DNA from: Hyphomicrobiales bacterium
GTDB lineage: Bacteria; Pseudomonadota; Alphaproteobacteria; Rhizobiales; Xanthobacteraceae
Reading direction: 5' to 3'
DNA length: 64,000 nucleotides
NCBI GenBank assembly: GCA_003169835.1
Contig: PNAI01000027.1
Coordinates: 1 to 64,000 of the forward strand
Made by a program: the position numbers and the translations under genes
Part shown: positions 16,534 to 24,968 of the stretch, one piece after another
How the letters are laid out: every line of letters begins with the position of its first letter
How positions within the stretch are numbered: position 1 is the stretch's first letter
Notes under the pieces: generated by a model
Databases searched by the model: none
What the model was told of the DNA's origin: nothing
The model's input: only the letters and a program-made list of their open reading frames with translations

Positions 16534-17742
16534 ATGGCACAGAATTCCGCGCGTATCCCCGGCCGCCATGCCCTGCACATTCCGGGGCCGTCGCCGTTGC
16601 CCGACCGCATTTTGCGCGCCATGGACACCCCGATCATCGACCATCGCGGCCCGGAATTCGCGAAGCTCGCGCGCAAATGCCTCGACGGCATCAAGACGAT
16701 CTTCAAGACCACCAATCCGGTGATCATCTACACCGCCACCGGCACCGGCGCGTGGGAAGCCTCATTGGTCAACACGCTCTCGCCCGGCGACAAAGTGCTG
16801 ATGGTCGAGACCGGCCAGTTTGCCACCCAGTGGAAGAACATGGCGATCAAGCTCGGCCTGAGCCCAGAGTTCATCAAGACCGACTGGCGCATCGGCGCCG
16901 ATCCGGCGGTGCTCGAAGCGCGGCTGAAAGAAGACAAGAAGCACGAGATCAAAGCAGTGTGCGTGCTGCACAACGAAACCGCGACCGGCTGCCTCTCTCC
17001 CATTGCCGAGATCCGCAAGGCCATCGACCGCGCGGGCCATCCGGCGCTGTTCATGGTGGATACCATCTCCTCGCTCGCCTCGGCCGATTATCGCCACGAC
17101 GAATGGGGCGTCGATGTCACCGTCGGCGGCTCGCAGAAAGGCCTGATGCTACCGCCCGGCATGTCGTTCAACGCCGTGAGCGACAAGGCGCTGGCAGCGT
17201 CGAAGACTTCGAAGATGACAAAATCGTTCTGGGCGTGGGACGAAATGATCACCATGAACAAGCAGGGCTTCTTCCCCTACACGCCGGCGACGCAAATGCT
17301 GCACGGCATGTCCGTGGCCATCGACATGCTGCACGAGGAAGGTCTCGACAACGTGTTCGCCCGTCACAACCGTCTGGCCGAGGGCACGCGCCGTGCGATC
17401 AAGGCGTGGGGTCTCGACATCATCTGCCGCGATCCGAAGTATCACTCGCCGACCATCACGGCGGTGATCATGCCGGACGGACACGACGGCGACGCCTTCC
17501 GCGCACTGGCGCTGGAGAATTTCAACATCGCCTACGGCTCGAGCTTCGGGCCGTTCGCGGGAAAAATGTTCCGCATCGGCCATCTCGGCGATATCAACGA
17601 AACCGCGATGATCGGCGGGCTCGGTGCGACCGAAATGGCGCTGGCGATGGCACGCGTGCCGCATAAGAAGGGCGGCGTGCAGGCTGCAATGGATTATTTC
17701 GTTTCGACCCGATCAAGCTCCGCGCAGGTTGCGGCGGAGTAG
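16534..17742 (+). CDS. Alanine-glyoxylate/serine-glyoxylate aminotransferase family protein
   Basis: 402-aa class-V PLP aminotransferase. The PLP lysine is in GGSQKGLMLPPG (Lys202), the cofactor aspartate in MVDTISS (Asp176), and the amino-terminal HIPGPSPLP block is the AGT/SGAT signature. It would transaminate glyoxylate with serine or alanine, giving glycine and hydroxypyruvate or pyruvate. The divergent gene encodes a probable 2-hydroxyacid dehydrogenase, so the pair fits oxidation of glycolate-like acids to 2-oxoacids followed by transamination. A well-placed AAGGAA lies upstream of the ATG. SgaA is the most likely name but the donor cannot be fixed from sequence. Confidence 0.92.
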   Translation: MAQNSARIPGRHALHIPGPSPLPDRILRAMDTPIIDHRGPEFAKLARKCLDGIKTIFKTTNPVIIYTATGTGAWEASLVNTLSPGDKVLMVETGQFATQWKNMAIKLGLSPEFIKTDWRIGADPAVLEARLKEDKKHEIKAVCVLHNETATGCLSPIAEIRKAIDRAGHPALFMVDTISSLASADYRHDEWGVDVTVGGSQKGLMLPPGMSFNAVSDKALAASKTSKMTKSFWAWDEMITMNKQGFFPYTPATQMLHGMSVAIDMLHEEGLDNVFARHNRLAEGTRRAIKAWGLDIICRDPKYHSPTITAVIMPDGHDGDAFRALALENFNIAYGSSFGPFAGKMFRIGHLGDINETAMIGGLGATEMALAMARVPHKKGGVQAAMDYFVSTRSSSAQVAAE

Positions 17743-17751
17743 CAATCCAAA

Positions 17752-18573
17752 TCAGCCGGCGCCGGATTTGCGCGCATCCATCTCGCGATCGGCGAGCAAA
17801 CGACCGACAAAATCGGCGATCGCAGCAAGCGTCGCCGCGGGCGCCTGGCGATGCGGCACGTGCTTGACGCCGGGCATCAGCAGCACTTCGACCGGGCAAT
17901 AGCATTCCTCCTGGGCGATTTCGATCTGGCGCACGGTGCCGTAATGGTCGTGCTCGCCCTGGATGATCAGGATCGGCACGCGGATATAGGCCAGGTCCTC
18001 GGTGAGGTCCCAAGTCCGGAAATCGTTCTTCAGCCATACGTCGGTCCAGCCGCGCACGGTCGCGTCGGAGTCGGCGTGCCAGCGTTGGAAGCGCGCGCGA
18101 GCGTCGGTCGTATCGTAGGCCTGCCTGATCTCCGCGATCGACCGGATCGTCACGTCCTCGACGATGAAATGCGGCGCCATCAGCACCAGCCCGCGCACGC
18201 GATGGTCCTGCACGCTGCCGCCGTAAATCGCCGCAATCGAAGCACCGTCGCTGTGGCCGACCAGCATGCCGCGCTGGAAGCCGATGGCGTCGAGCAATTT
18301 GGGCAGGACTTGCCGCGCCTCGACGTGCATGAAATCGAGCATGCGGGGAAGCTTGGCCGCGCTCGACTGGCCGTAGCCCTGGCGCGAATAGACGAATACG
18401 CCAAGGCCGGTCGCGGCCGAAAGACGCTCGGGAAAATCGCTCCAGATTGCGACGCTGCCCAAGCCCTCGTGCAGGAGCACGAGCGTGGGGGCGGCATCCG
18501 GCCGTGGGCCGATCATGCGGTATTCGAGCCGCGCCGCGCCGATGTCGAGAAAGCCTTGGTCGGAGAGCGCCAT
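17752..18573 (-). CDS. Alpha/beta hydrolase
   Basis: 273-aa hydrolase with the alpha/beta fold. The nucleophile elbow is GHSDGAS (Ser about 128), the acid is in QGEHDHYG and the histidine in VKHVPHR. The oxyanion block is VLLHEGLGS near residue 33. It starts 13 bases after the LivF stop on the same strand, so it is the last gene of the transport/CoA-ligase operon. In benzoate (box-type) clusters an alpha/beta hydrolase often accompanies the transporter and may correct or hydrolyse CoA thioesters; that role is inference. Confidence 0.88.
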   Translation of the reverse strand: MALSDQGFLDIGAARLEYRMIGPRPDAAPTLVLLHEGLGSVAIWSDFPERLSAATGLGVFVYSRQGYGQSSAAKLPRMLDFMHVEARQVLPKLLDAIGFQRGMLVGHSDGASIAAIYGGSVQDHRVRGLVLMAPHFIVEDVTIRSIAEIRQAYDTTDARARFQRWHADSDATVRGWTDVWLKNDFRTWDLTEDLAYIRVPILIIQGEHDHYGTVRQIEIAQEECYCPVEVLLMPGVKHVPHRQAPAATLAAIADFVGRLLADREMDARKSGAG

Positions 18574-18586
18574 GGCCGATGTTCAC

Positions 18587-19312
18587 TCAAATTCCAAGAT
18601 AGCGGTGCTGAATTTCCGGCGCGCCTGCGAGTTCCATCGAGGTGCCGGTCCAGACCACCTTGCCGCGCTCAATAAGATAATGGCGGTCGGCAATTCGCGT
18701 CAGCGCCTCGACGTTCTTGTCGATCACCAGAATTGACTGGCCGCGGCCTTTGAGCCGGGTGAGGCACTGCCAAATCTCGGTGCGGACGAGCGGCGCCAAG
18801 CCCTCGGCCGCTTCGTCCAAGATGAGCAGCCGCGGATTGGTCATCAGCGCGCGCCCGATCGCCAGCATCTGCTGCTCGCCTCCGGACAGCAGATTGGCCA
18901 TGCTGTTGAGGCGTTCGGCGAGCCGCGGGAACAGCTCGCAGACTTTTCCAAGCGTCCACGGTTCGACGGCGTTGCCGCGGTTGGCCGCGGTCGCGATCAG
19001 ATTCTCGCGCGCGGTCAGATTGGGAAACACCTGGCGCCCCTCGGGCACCAAACCTAGCCCAAGTTGGGCGATCCGATAGGCCGGCAGCGCGCGAATTTCC
19101 GCGCCGTCGAAGCGGATCGAGCCCGACATCGCGGGCGTAAGCCCCATGATCGAACGCACGGTCGTGGTCTTGCCCATGCCATTGCGGCCCATGAGGGTGA
19201 CCATCTCGCCCGGTGCGATGGCGAGCGAAATGCCGTGCAGCACCTGGCTCAGGCCATAGCAAGTCTCGATCCCGTCGATCTGCAGCAGCGGCTCAGCCAA
19301 GGAACTACCCAC
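18587..19312 (-). CDS. livF: Branched-chain/aromatic acid ABC transporter ATP-binding protein LivF
   Basis: 241-aa ATPase of a HAAT-family importer. Walker A is GRNGMGKTT, the signature LLSGGEQQMLAIGRAL, Walker B LLILDEAAEGLAP. The start is set at GTG 19312 because AGGAGG lies six bases before it; this overlaps the end of livG by eight bases. A TTG at 19300 is the other possibility. LivF pairs with LivG as the two ATPases for the LivH/LivM permeases. The binding protein is at 22038-23219. The adjacent CoA ligase suggests the substrate is an organic acid rather than an amino acid. Confidence 0.93.
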   Translation of the reverse strand: MGSSLAEPLLQIDGIETCYGLSQVLHGISLAIAPGEMVTLMGRNGMGKTTTVRSIMGLTPAMSGSIRFDGAEIRALPAYRIAQLGLGLVPEGRQVFPNLTARENLIATAANRGNAVEPWTLGKVCELFPRLAERLNSMANLLSGGEQQMLAIGRALMTNPRLLILDEAAEGLAPLVRTEIWQCLTRLKGRGQSILVIDKNVEALTRIADRHYLIERGKVVWTGTSMELAGAPEIQHRYLGI

Positions 19313-20066
19313 CAGCTGCCTCCTGCTCGCCGAGATAGGCGGTGCGCACTTCCGGGTTGGCGCGGATCGCCGCCGGTGCGCCAGTTGCGATGACGCGGCC
19401 ATAGACCAGCACGGAAATGCGGTCGGCGAGCGCGAACACCGCCTCCATGTCGTGCTCGATCAAGAGAATTGTGAGATCGCGCTTGAGTTCGCGCAGCGTT
19501 TCCACCATGCGCGCGGATTCTTCCGGCCCCATGCCCGCCATCGGCTCGTCGAGCAGCAACATGCGCGGCTTGGTCGCAAGCGCCATGGCGATCTCGAGCT
19601 GGCGGTGCTCACCGTGGCTCAAGTTTGCAACCACCACGTCGGCGCGATTGCTTAAGCCCACGCGATCGAGCCCCGCGCGCGCGGGCGCGCGCAATTGCTC
19701 TTCGGTGCGCGTATCGCGCCAGAAGCGGAAGGAATGCCCCGCGTGCGCCTGTACCGCGAGCGCGACATTGTCGAGCGCGGTAAAATCCAGAAACAGCGAC
19801 GTGATCTGGAACGAGCGCGCGAGCCCGAGCGCGCTGCGGCGGTAAACCGGAAGCGCCGTGATGTCCGCACCGTCGAAATGAATGGACCCTAAGTTGGGCG
19901 CGAGCTCGCCGGTCAATTGGCTGATCAGAGTGGTCTTGCCCGCGCCGTTCGGTCCGATGATGGCGTGCAGCTCGCCCCGATTGACATCAAGCACGATATT
20001 GTCGGACGCGATCACGCCGCCGAAACGCTTGGTCAAGCCGTCGATTTTGAGCAGCGCATCAGCCAC
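19305..20066 (-). CDS. livG: Branched-chain/aromatic acid ABC transporter ATP-binding protein LivG
   Basis: 253-aa ATPase of the HAAT importer. Walker A is GPNGAGKTT (about residue 38), the signature is NLSHGEHRQLEIA (LSHGE variant, common in LivG proteins of acid transporters), and Walker B is MLLLDEPMAGMGP. The C-terminal GRVIATGAPAAIRANPEV block is the standard LivG tail. Overlaps livM by eight bases and livF by eight bases, so the ATPases and permeases are translationally coupled. Confidence 0.94.
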   Translation of the reverse strand: MADALLKIDGLTKRFGGVIASDNIVLDVNRGELHAIIGPNGAGKTTLISQLTGELAPNLGSIHFDGADITALPVYRRSALGLARSFQITSLFLDFTALDNVALAVQAHAGHSFRFWRDTRTEEQLRAPARAGLDRVGLSNRADVVVANLSHGEHRQLEIAMALATKPRMLLLDEPMAGMGPEESARMVETLRELKRDLTILLIEHDMEAVFALADRISVLVYGRVIATGAPAAIRANPEVRTAYLGEQEAAGG

Positions 20067-21006
20067 GGTGCACTCTCGCTAGCAGGCCGTCGATGCCGCC
20101 GCGCGCGTAAAGGGCAACCAGCAACAGCAACGGTCCGAGGATGATGTTGGTATATTCCGTCACGCGCGACAGCCCCTCCTCCAGAAGCAAGAAAGCGATA
20201 GCGCCGATCACGGGCCCGAAGGCGCTGCCCATTCCGCCGAGCACAGCCATCACAATCAGGTCCCCGGAGCGGGTCCAGTGCATCATGGCGGGGCTTACGA
20301 AATTTGTGTGGTTGGCCAGGAGCGCACCGGCAAGGCCGCACATCACGCCTGCGATGACAAAGCAGGTTAATTTGTATCGAAACGTTGCAAACCCGATTGC
20401 ACGCATGCGCCGGTCATTCGAGCGTGCGCCCTGGATCACCATCCCGAAGCGCGAATTGACGATGCGCCATACGAGATAGACCATCGCGAGCAGAAGCGCG
20501 AAGCACAGATAGTAGAACAAGGTCCGGTTGGAGAGATCGATCACGCCGTCGAACGTGCTGCGCTTGTGGATCGTCAAGCCATCATCGCCGCCGTAGCGGT
20601 CGAGCCCGATCGCGACGTAATAAACCATCTGCGCGAAGGCGAGCGTGATCATGATGAAGTAGACACCACGCGTGCGCAGACTGAGCGCGCCAACGCCGAG
20701 CGCAAACAGTCCGGACACCGCGAGCGCCAGCGGCCATTGCACGAAGCCCGAACCGATACCTTCTTTCGCCAGAATGCCGACGACGTAACCGCCGATGCCG
20801 ATATAGGCGGCGTGTCCGAAGCTTACCATGCCGCCGAAGCCCATGATGAGGTTGAGACTGACCGCCGCCATCGCAAGGATGAGGATGCGCGTGAACATTG
20901 ACATCAAGAAGTAGTTGCCGGTCACAGAAGCATAGAATGGCAGCAATGCGAGAAGCGCCACAAGAACGACCGCGACCGCGTTGCGGGGAGTGAGCCAGGC
21001 CGTCAT
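20059..21006 (-). CDS. livM: Branched-chain/aromatic acid ABC transporter permease LivM
   Basis: 315-aa inner-membrane permease with about eight hydrophobic segments and the LivM signature GFGGMVSFGHAAYIGIGGY near residue 56. It pairs with LivH. The ATG at 21006 overlaps the livH stop by four bases (ATGA), and its own end overlaps livG by eight. The C-terminal ALYARGGIDGLL block, which contacts the ATPase region, is normal for the family. Confidence 0.93.
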   Translation of the reverse strand: MTAWLTPRNAVAVVLVALLALLPFYASVTGNYFLMSMFTRILILAMAAVSLNLIMGFGGMVSFGHAAYIGIGGYVVGILAKEGIGSGFVQWPLALAVSGLFALGVGALSLRTRGVYFIMITLAFAQMVYYVAIGLDRYGGDDGLTIHKRSTFDGVIDLSNRTLFYYLCFALLLAMVYLVWRIVNSRFGMVIQGARSNDRRMRAIGFATFRYKLTCFVIAGVMCGLAGALLANHTNFVSPAMMHWTRSGDLIVMAVLGGMGSAFGPVIGAIAFLLLEEGLSRVTEYTNIILGPLLLLVALYARGGIDGLLARVHRG

Positions 21007-21920
21007 TTGCTCGCCGCCGGGAACAATCCTTCCGGCCTAAATACCAGAATCGCCGCCATCAGCATGTAGATCATCATCGACGAGAGCGACGGCCCAAGCG
21101 TCGACGCCGCGTTGTTGCTCAGGAACAGGCGCAGGATATCCGGAATGAAGGCGCGTCCGACGGTGTCGATCAGACCGACGATGATGGAGGCAACGAAGGC
21201 GCCGCGGATCGACCCGATGCCGCCGATGATGATGACGACGAAGGCAAGAATCAAAATGTTCTCACCCATTCCGATCTGCACCGTGAGGATAGGCGCCTGC
21301 ATCAGCCCGGCGAAACCGGCGAGTGCCGCGCCAAGCCCGAACACCAGGGTGTACAGCAGCTTGATGTTGATGCCGAGCGCGCTCACCATTTCGCGGTTCG
21401 ACGCGCCGGCGCGGATCAGCATGCCGATGCGCGTGCGCATGACCAGAAGATAAAGCAGCAACGCGACCACGAGCGTCGTTGCGATAATGACGATTCGATA
21501 GGCCGGATAGTAGACGCCCGGCAGCACCTGCACAGCGGTGAGCATCTGGTTCGGCAGCGGCAGCGTCATTCCGGCCGGGCCCCAGATCAGCCGCACCAGC
21601 TCATTGAAAAACAGAATCAGCCCGAAGGTGCCGAGCACGTGGTCGAGGTGGTCGCGGCCGTATAATCGCCTGATCGCAATCACCTCCACCGCCATCCCGA
21701 CCAGCAGCGTCGCGACCAGCGCCAACACCGCACCGGCGATGAAGCTGCCGGTCAAGGCGGCAAAGGTCGCGGCGAAATAGGCGCCGATCATGTAGAGCGA
21801 GCCATGGGCCAGGTTGACCAGGTCCATGATGCCGAAAATCAGCGTCAGACCGGCCGCCAACAGAAAAAGCAGCATGCCCAGCTGTATGCCGTTCAGGCAT
21901 TGCTCGATGAAATAGAGCAT
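21003..21920 (-). CDS. livH: Branched-chain/aromatic acid ABC transporter permease LivH
   Basis: 305-aa inner-membrane permease. The LivH signature GIMDLVNLAHGSLYMIGAY is at about residues 29-47 and the coupling region RAGASNREMVSALGIN near 195. The ATG at 21920 (MLYFIEQCLNG) begins the canonical LivH N-terminus; the frame extends upstream to 22025 without recognisable sequence. The binding-protein gene ends 117 bases upstream, leaving room for a processing site between the binding protein and the membrane genes. Confidence 0.93.
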   Translation of the reverse strand: MLYFIEQCLNGIQLGMLLFLLAAGLTLIFGIMDLVNLAHGSLYMIGAYFAATFAALTGSFIAGAVLALVATLLVGMAVEVIAIRRLYGRDHLDHVLGTFGLILFFNELVRLIWGPAGMTLPLPNQMLTAVQVLPGVYYPAYRIVIIATTLVVALLLYLLVMRTRIGMLIRAGASNREMVSALGINIKLLYTLVFGLGAALAGFAGLMQAPILTVQIGMGENILILAFVVIIIGGIGSIRGAFVASIIVGLIDTVGRAFIPDILRLFLSNNAASTLGPSLSSMMIYMLMAAILVFRPEGLFPAASK

Positions 21921-22037
21921 GGCCCCCGCCAATGTGACCGCGATCCTTGCAAGGCAAAGGATGGGCCACAAATGCCCCGCAAAAACAAGACGGCAGAAGC
22001 GCGCGCTCCTGCCGTCCATAACCATCCTACCCCAGTA

Positions 22038-23219
22038 TTACTTCATCGGGCATTTGTCAGCGTGCTTGTCCACGTCGTTCTCGACGATGGTCGCCACCGT
22101 CTTGAGCACGTAGTCGTCGCCCTGCTTGACCACATCTTGCAGGTAGAAATTCTGGATCGGCATATGGTTGTGGCCGTACTTGAAGTTTCCGCGGACGGAC
22201 TTGAAATTCGCTTTTTCCGCCTCCTTGCGCATCGCATCTTTATTGCTGAGGTCGCCTTTAACTCCGGCGACCACACTGTCGAGCAGCGCCGCAGCATCGT
22301 AGGTCTGCGCGCCGTAGAACGATGGCGATGATTTATACTTCGCCTTGTAATCGGCGACATACTTCTTGTTCGTCTCATTCGGAAGGTCATTCACCCACTC
22401 CTGCGCGCCGGGAATGCCAACGGCGAGTTCCTTCAAGCGCGGGATCGACAATTCGTCGAGGGTGAACGCGGTGTAGAGCGGAATCTGGCCCTTGAGACCG
22501 GATTGCGCGTACTGCGTGATGAACTGGATGCCGGGGCCACCCGGATAGAACGCGAAGATCGCGTCGGGCTTGGCGGCGCGCGCTTTTGAAAGTTCAGCCG
22601 AGAAGTCGAGCTGGTCGGGCCAGCGCGTCAGCTCCTGGCCGAGAATCTGACCCTTGAACGTCGAGGCCACACCGGCCAGCATGTCCTTGCCCGCGGCATA
22701 GTTCGGACCAATCAAGAAGGCGGTCTTCACGCCCTTCTGATTCATGTAGAGGCCAACCGCCTGCGGTGTCTGATCGTTGTTCCATGAGGTCGAGAACACA
22801 TACGGCGAGCACAGCTCGCCTGCGACCTGCGATGCACCTGCGTTGGTGATGACGGTGAAGGTCTTGGAATCAACCAGCGGTTTGATCGACGCCAGCAGCA
22901 CGTTCGACCAGATGTAACCGACGACGAAGTCGACCTTGTCGGACTCGATCAGCTTTTGCGTCTTTTGCAAACCGACTTCCGGCTTAAAGCCATCATCCTC
23001 ATAGATCACTTCGACCGGCAGGCCACCGAGCTTGCGGCCGAGATGATCGAGCCCGAGCTCGAACGAATTGCGCATGTCGTTGCCGATAGCGGCCACCGGT
23101 CCGCTGAACGTGCTGATGAAGCCGATCTTGATGGTCTTGCCTTGCGGCACGGCGGCGCCTGCCGTGAGCGCCAGCAGCGCACCGGCAGCAACGCCGGCCT
23201 TAAGCATCGTTTTGATCAT
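22038..23219 (-). CDS. HAAT-family ABC transporter substrate-binding protein (LivK-like)
   Basis: 393-aa periplasmic binding protein of the Leu/Ile/Val-binding type 1 fold. A signal peptide (MIKTMLKAGVAAGALLALTAG) is followed by IKIGFISTFSGPVAAIG, the usual opening. GGAGAC and AGGG precede the ATG at 23219; the open frame to 23420 is unlikely coding. LivK-like proteins beside benzoate- or coumarate-type CoA ligases commonly bind aromatic acids, so the ligand may be aromatic; this is inference from context. Confidence 0.92.
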   Translation of the reverse strand: MIKTMLKAGVAAGALLALTAGAAVPQGKTIKIGFISTFSGPVAAIGNDMRNSFELGLDHLGRKLGGLPVEVIYEDDGFKPEVGLQKTQKLIESDKVDFVVGYIWSNVLLASIKPLVDSKTFTVITNAGASQVAGELCSPYVFSTSWNNDQTPQAVGLYMNQKGVKTAFLIGPNYAAGKDMLAGVASTFKGQILGQELTRWPDQLDFSAELSKARAAKPDAIFAFYPGGPGIQFITQYAQSGLKGQIPLYTAFTLDELSIPRLKELAVGIPGAQEWVNDLPNETNKKYVADYKAKYKSSPSFYGAQTYDAAALLDSVVAGVKGDLSNKDAMRKEAEKANFKSVRGNFKYGHNHMPIQNFYLQDVVKQGDDYVLKTVATIVENDVDKHADKCPMK

Positions 23220-23253
23220 GTCCCTGTCTCCCGGTTGGTGGTTGGAGGGGACT

Positions 23254-24864
23254 TTAGCGCGCCGGACCCTCGGCGCGCAATTTGAAGCGCTGGATTTTTC
23301 CAGTCGCCGTCTTCGGCAGTTCCCGGCGAAACTCGATCCAGCGCGGGTACTTATAGGGTGCGAGCTTGCTTTTGACGTGGTCCTGGAGCGCCCGCGACAG
23401 CGAGTCGCCGGCATTTTCATGCGTTTTGAGCACGACGAAGGCCTTTGGCTTGATCAGGCCGTCGCCGTCGCACCAGGCCACCACCGCGCATTCGAGCACC
23501 TCGGCGTGGGTCTGCAAGGCGCCCTCAACCTCGAAGGGCGAGACGTAGAGGCCGGATACCTTGAGCATGTCGTCGTTGCGGCCGCAGTAGACGAAGTAGC
23601 CGTCCTCGTCTTCCAGGTACTTGTCGCCCGAGCGCGTCCATTCGCCGAGGAAGGTTTTGCGCGACTGCTCGCGATTGTTCCAATACATGATCGCGCTCGT
23701 AGGACCGCTGACCAGGAGTTCGCCGAGCTCGCCCCTCTTCACCGGCAAGCCGTTGTCGCCGACGAGCTTTAGGGCATAGCCCGGAATTGGTTTGCCGGTG
23801 GTGCCGTATTTCACATCGCCCGGCCGGTTCGACAAAAAAATGTGCAGCATCTCGGTCGAGCCGATGCCGTCGAGGATATCCACGCCGTAGCGTTCCAGCC
23901 AGCGCCGGCCGACATCCGCCGGCAGCGCTTCGCCGGCGGACACGCAGCGGCGCAATTTCAATTCGGAACGTTTCGGCGCCTGCGCGCTCGCCAGGAACGC
24001 CGCATAGAATGTCGGCACGCCGTAAAGCACCGTCACCGCATTTTTCTTCAGCAGCTCGGCAACGCCTTCCGGCGTCGGCCGGTCGGGAAGCAAAACGGTG
24101 CTGGCGCCCACCGACATCGGAAACGTCAGCGCGTTGCCAAGCCCATAGGCGAAAAACAGTTTCGCCACCGAGTAGCAGACATCGTTTTCGTTGAGCCCGA
24201 GAATGGGGGCCGCATAGAGATCGTCGGTCAGCCGCAAATCGGAATGGATATGCACCGCGCCCTTGGGCTTGCCGGTGGAGCCCGAGGTGTAGAGCCAAAA
24301 GCACATGTCGTCGCGCAAAGTAGGCGCGGTGTAGGGCTCCGGGTTCGCTTCCGCGATCGCATCCTCGAAATTCAGATGGCCGTGCGCGTCATCGCCGGAC
24401 ACCAAGACATGCGCGAGATCGGGACTCTCTTTGATGAGCTTTTCGAATTTCGGCAGAAGCGCCTCCGACACGACCAGCACGCGCGCGCGGCTGTCGGCCA
24501 GCATGAAGCGATAATCGTCCTCGGTCATCAGCGTGTTGACCGGCACTGCCACTACGCCGGCCTTGATCGCGCCGAGAAACGCGGTCGGCCAGTCGATGGT
24601 GTCGAGGAGGCACATCAGCACGCGCTCCTCGCGCCGCAATTCCAGCGCACGTAGCACAGCGCCAAAGCGATCGACCCGGTCGGACAGCTGGCCGTAGGTC
24701 CAGGTTCCGCGCGGATCGATGAAGGCCGGCTTGCTGGCGCGGCCGGCGGCGAGATTTCGCTGCAGGATGTCGGCTGCGAAATTATAGGCGCGCGGGATCG
24801 CGCCCACCGGATCGGTGGGCATTGCCGGTTCGGTTTGTGCAACTAAATCGGCGGCCCGCGCCAT
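23254..24864 (-). CDS. Benzoate-CoA ligase-family AMP-forming enzyme
   Basis: 536-aa adenylate-forming acyl-CoA ligase. The AMP motif YTSGSTGKPKGAVH is near residue 184, the A5 block is IGSTEMLHIF, the A8 hinge is SGDKYLEDEDGYFVYCGRND, and the catalytic lysine lies in LPKTATGKIQRF near the C-terminus. Length and the GIGSTEMLHIFLSN block are characteristic of benzoate-CoA ligases (BadA/BclA). It would activate benzoate or a related aromatic acid with ATP and CoA. Starts ATG 24864 after GGAGG; a second ATG one codon earlier is closer to that site. First gene of the transporter operon. No ring-cleavage (boxABC) or ring-reduction genes are in the window. Confidence 0.87.
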   Translation of the reverse strand: MARAADLVAQTEPAMPTDPVGAIPRAYNFAADILQRNLAAGRASKPAFIDPRGTWTYGQLSDRVDRFGAVLRALELRREERVLMCLLDTIDWPTAFLGAIKAGVVAVPVNTLMTEDDYRFMLADSRARVLVVSEALLPKFEKLIKESPDLAHVLVSGDDAHGHLNFEDAIAEANPEPYTAPTLRDDMCFWLYTSGSTGKPKGAVHIHSDLRLTDDLYAAPILGLNENDVCYSVAKLFFAYGLGNALTFPMSVGASTVLLPDRPTPEGVAELLKKNAVTVLYGVPTFYAAFLASAQAPKRSELKLRRCVSAGEALPADVGRRWLERYGVDILDGIGSTEMLHIFLSNRPGDVKYGTTGKPIPGYALKLVGDNGLPVKRGELGELLVSGPTSAIMYWNNREQSRKTFLGEWTRSGDKYLEDEDGYFVYCGRNDDMLKVSGLYVSPFEVEGALQTHAEVLECAVVAWCDGDGLIKPKAFVVLKTHENAGDSLSRALQDHVKSKLAPYKYPRWIEFRRELPKTATGKIQRFKLRAEGPAR

Positions 24865-24968
24865 CATTTGCCTCCGGGGAGCATCGCTATTATGCAAGCG
24901 GGACCTTTGCGCCGCAATGCGCCTATGCCGGACTGGCCCAGCCTCAAGCGACCGATGGAGCGCGCTTC

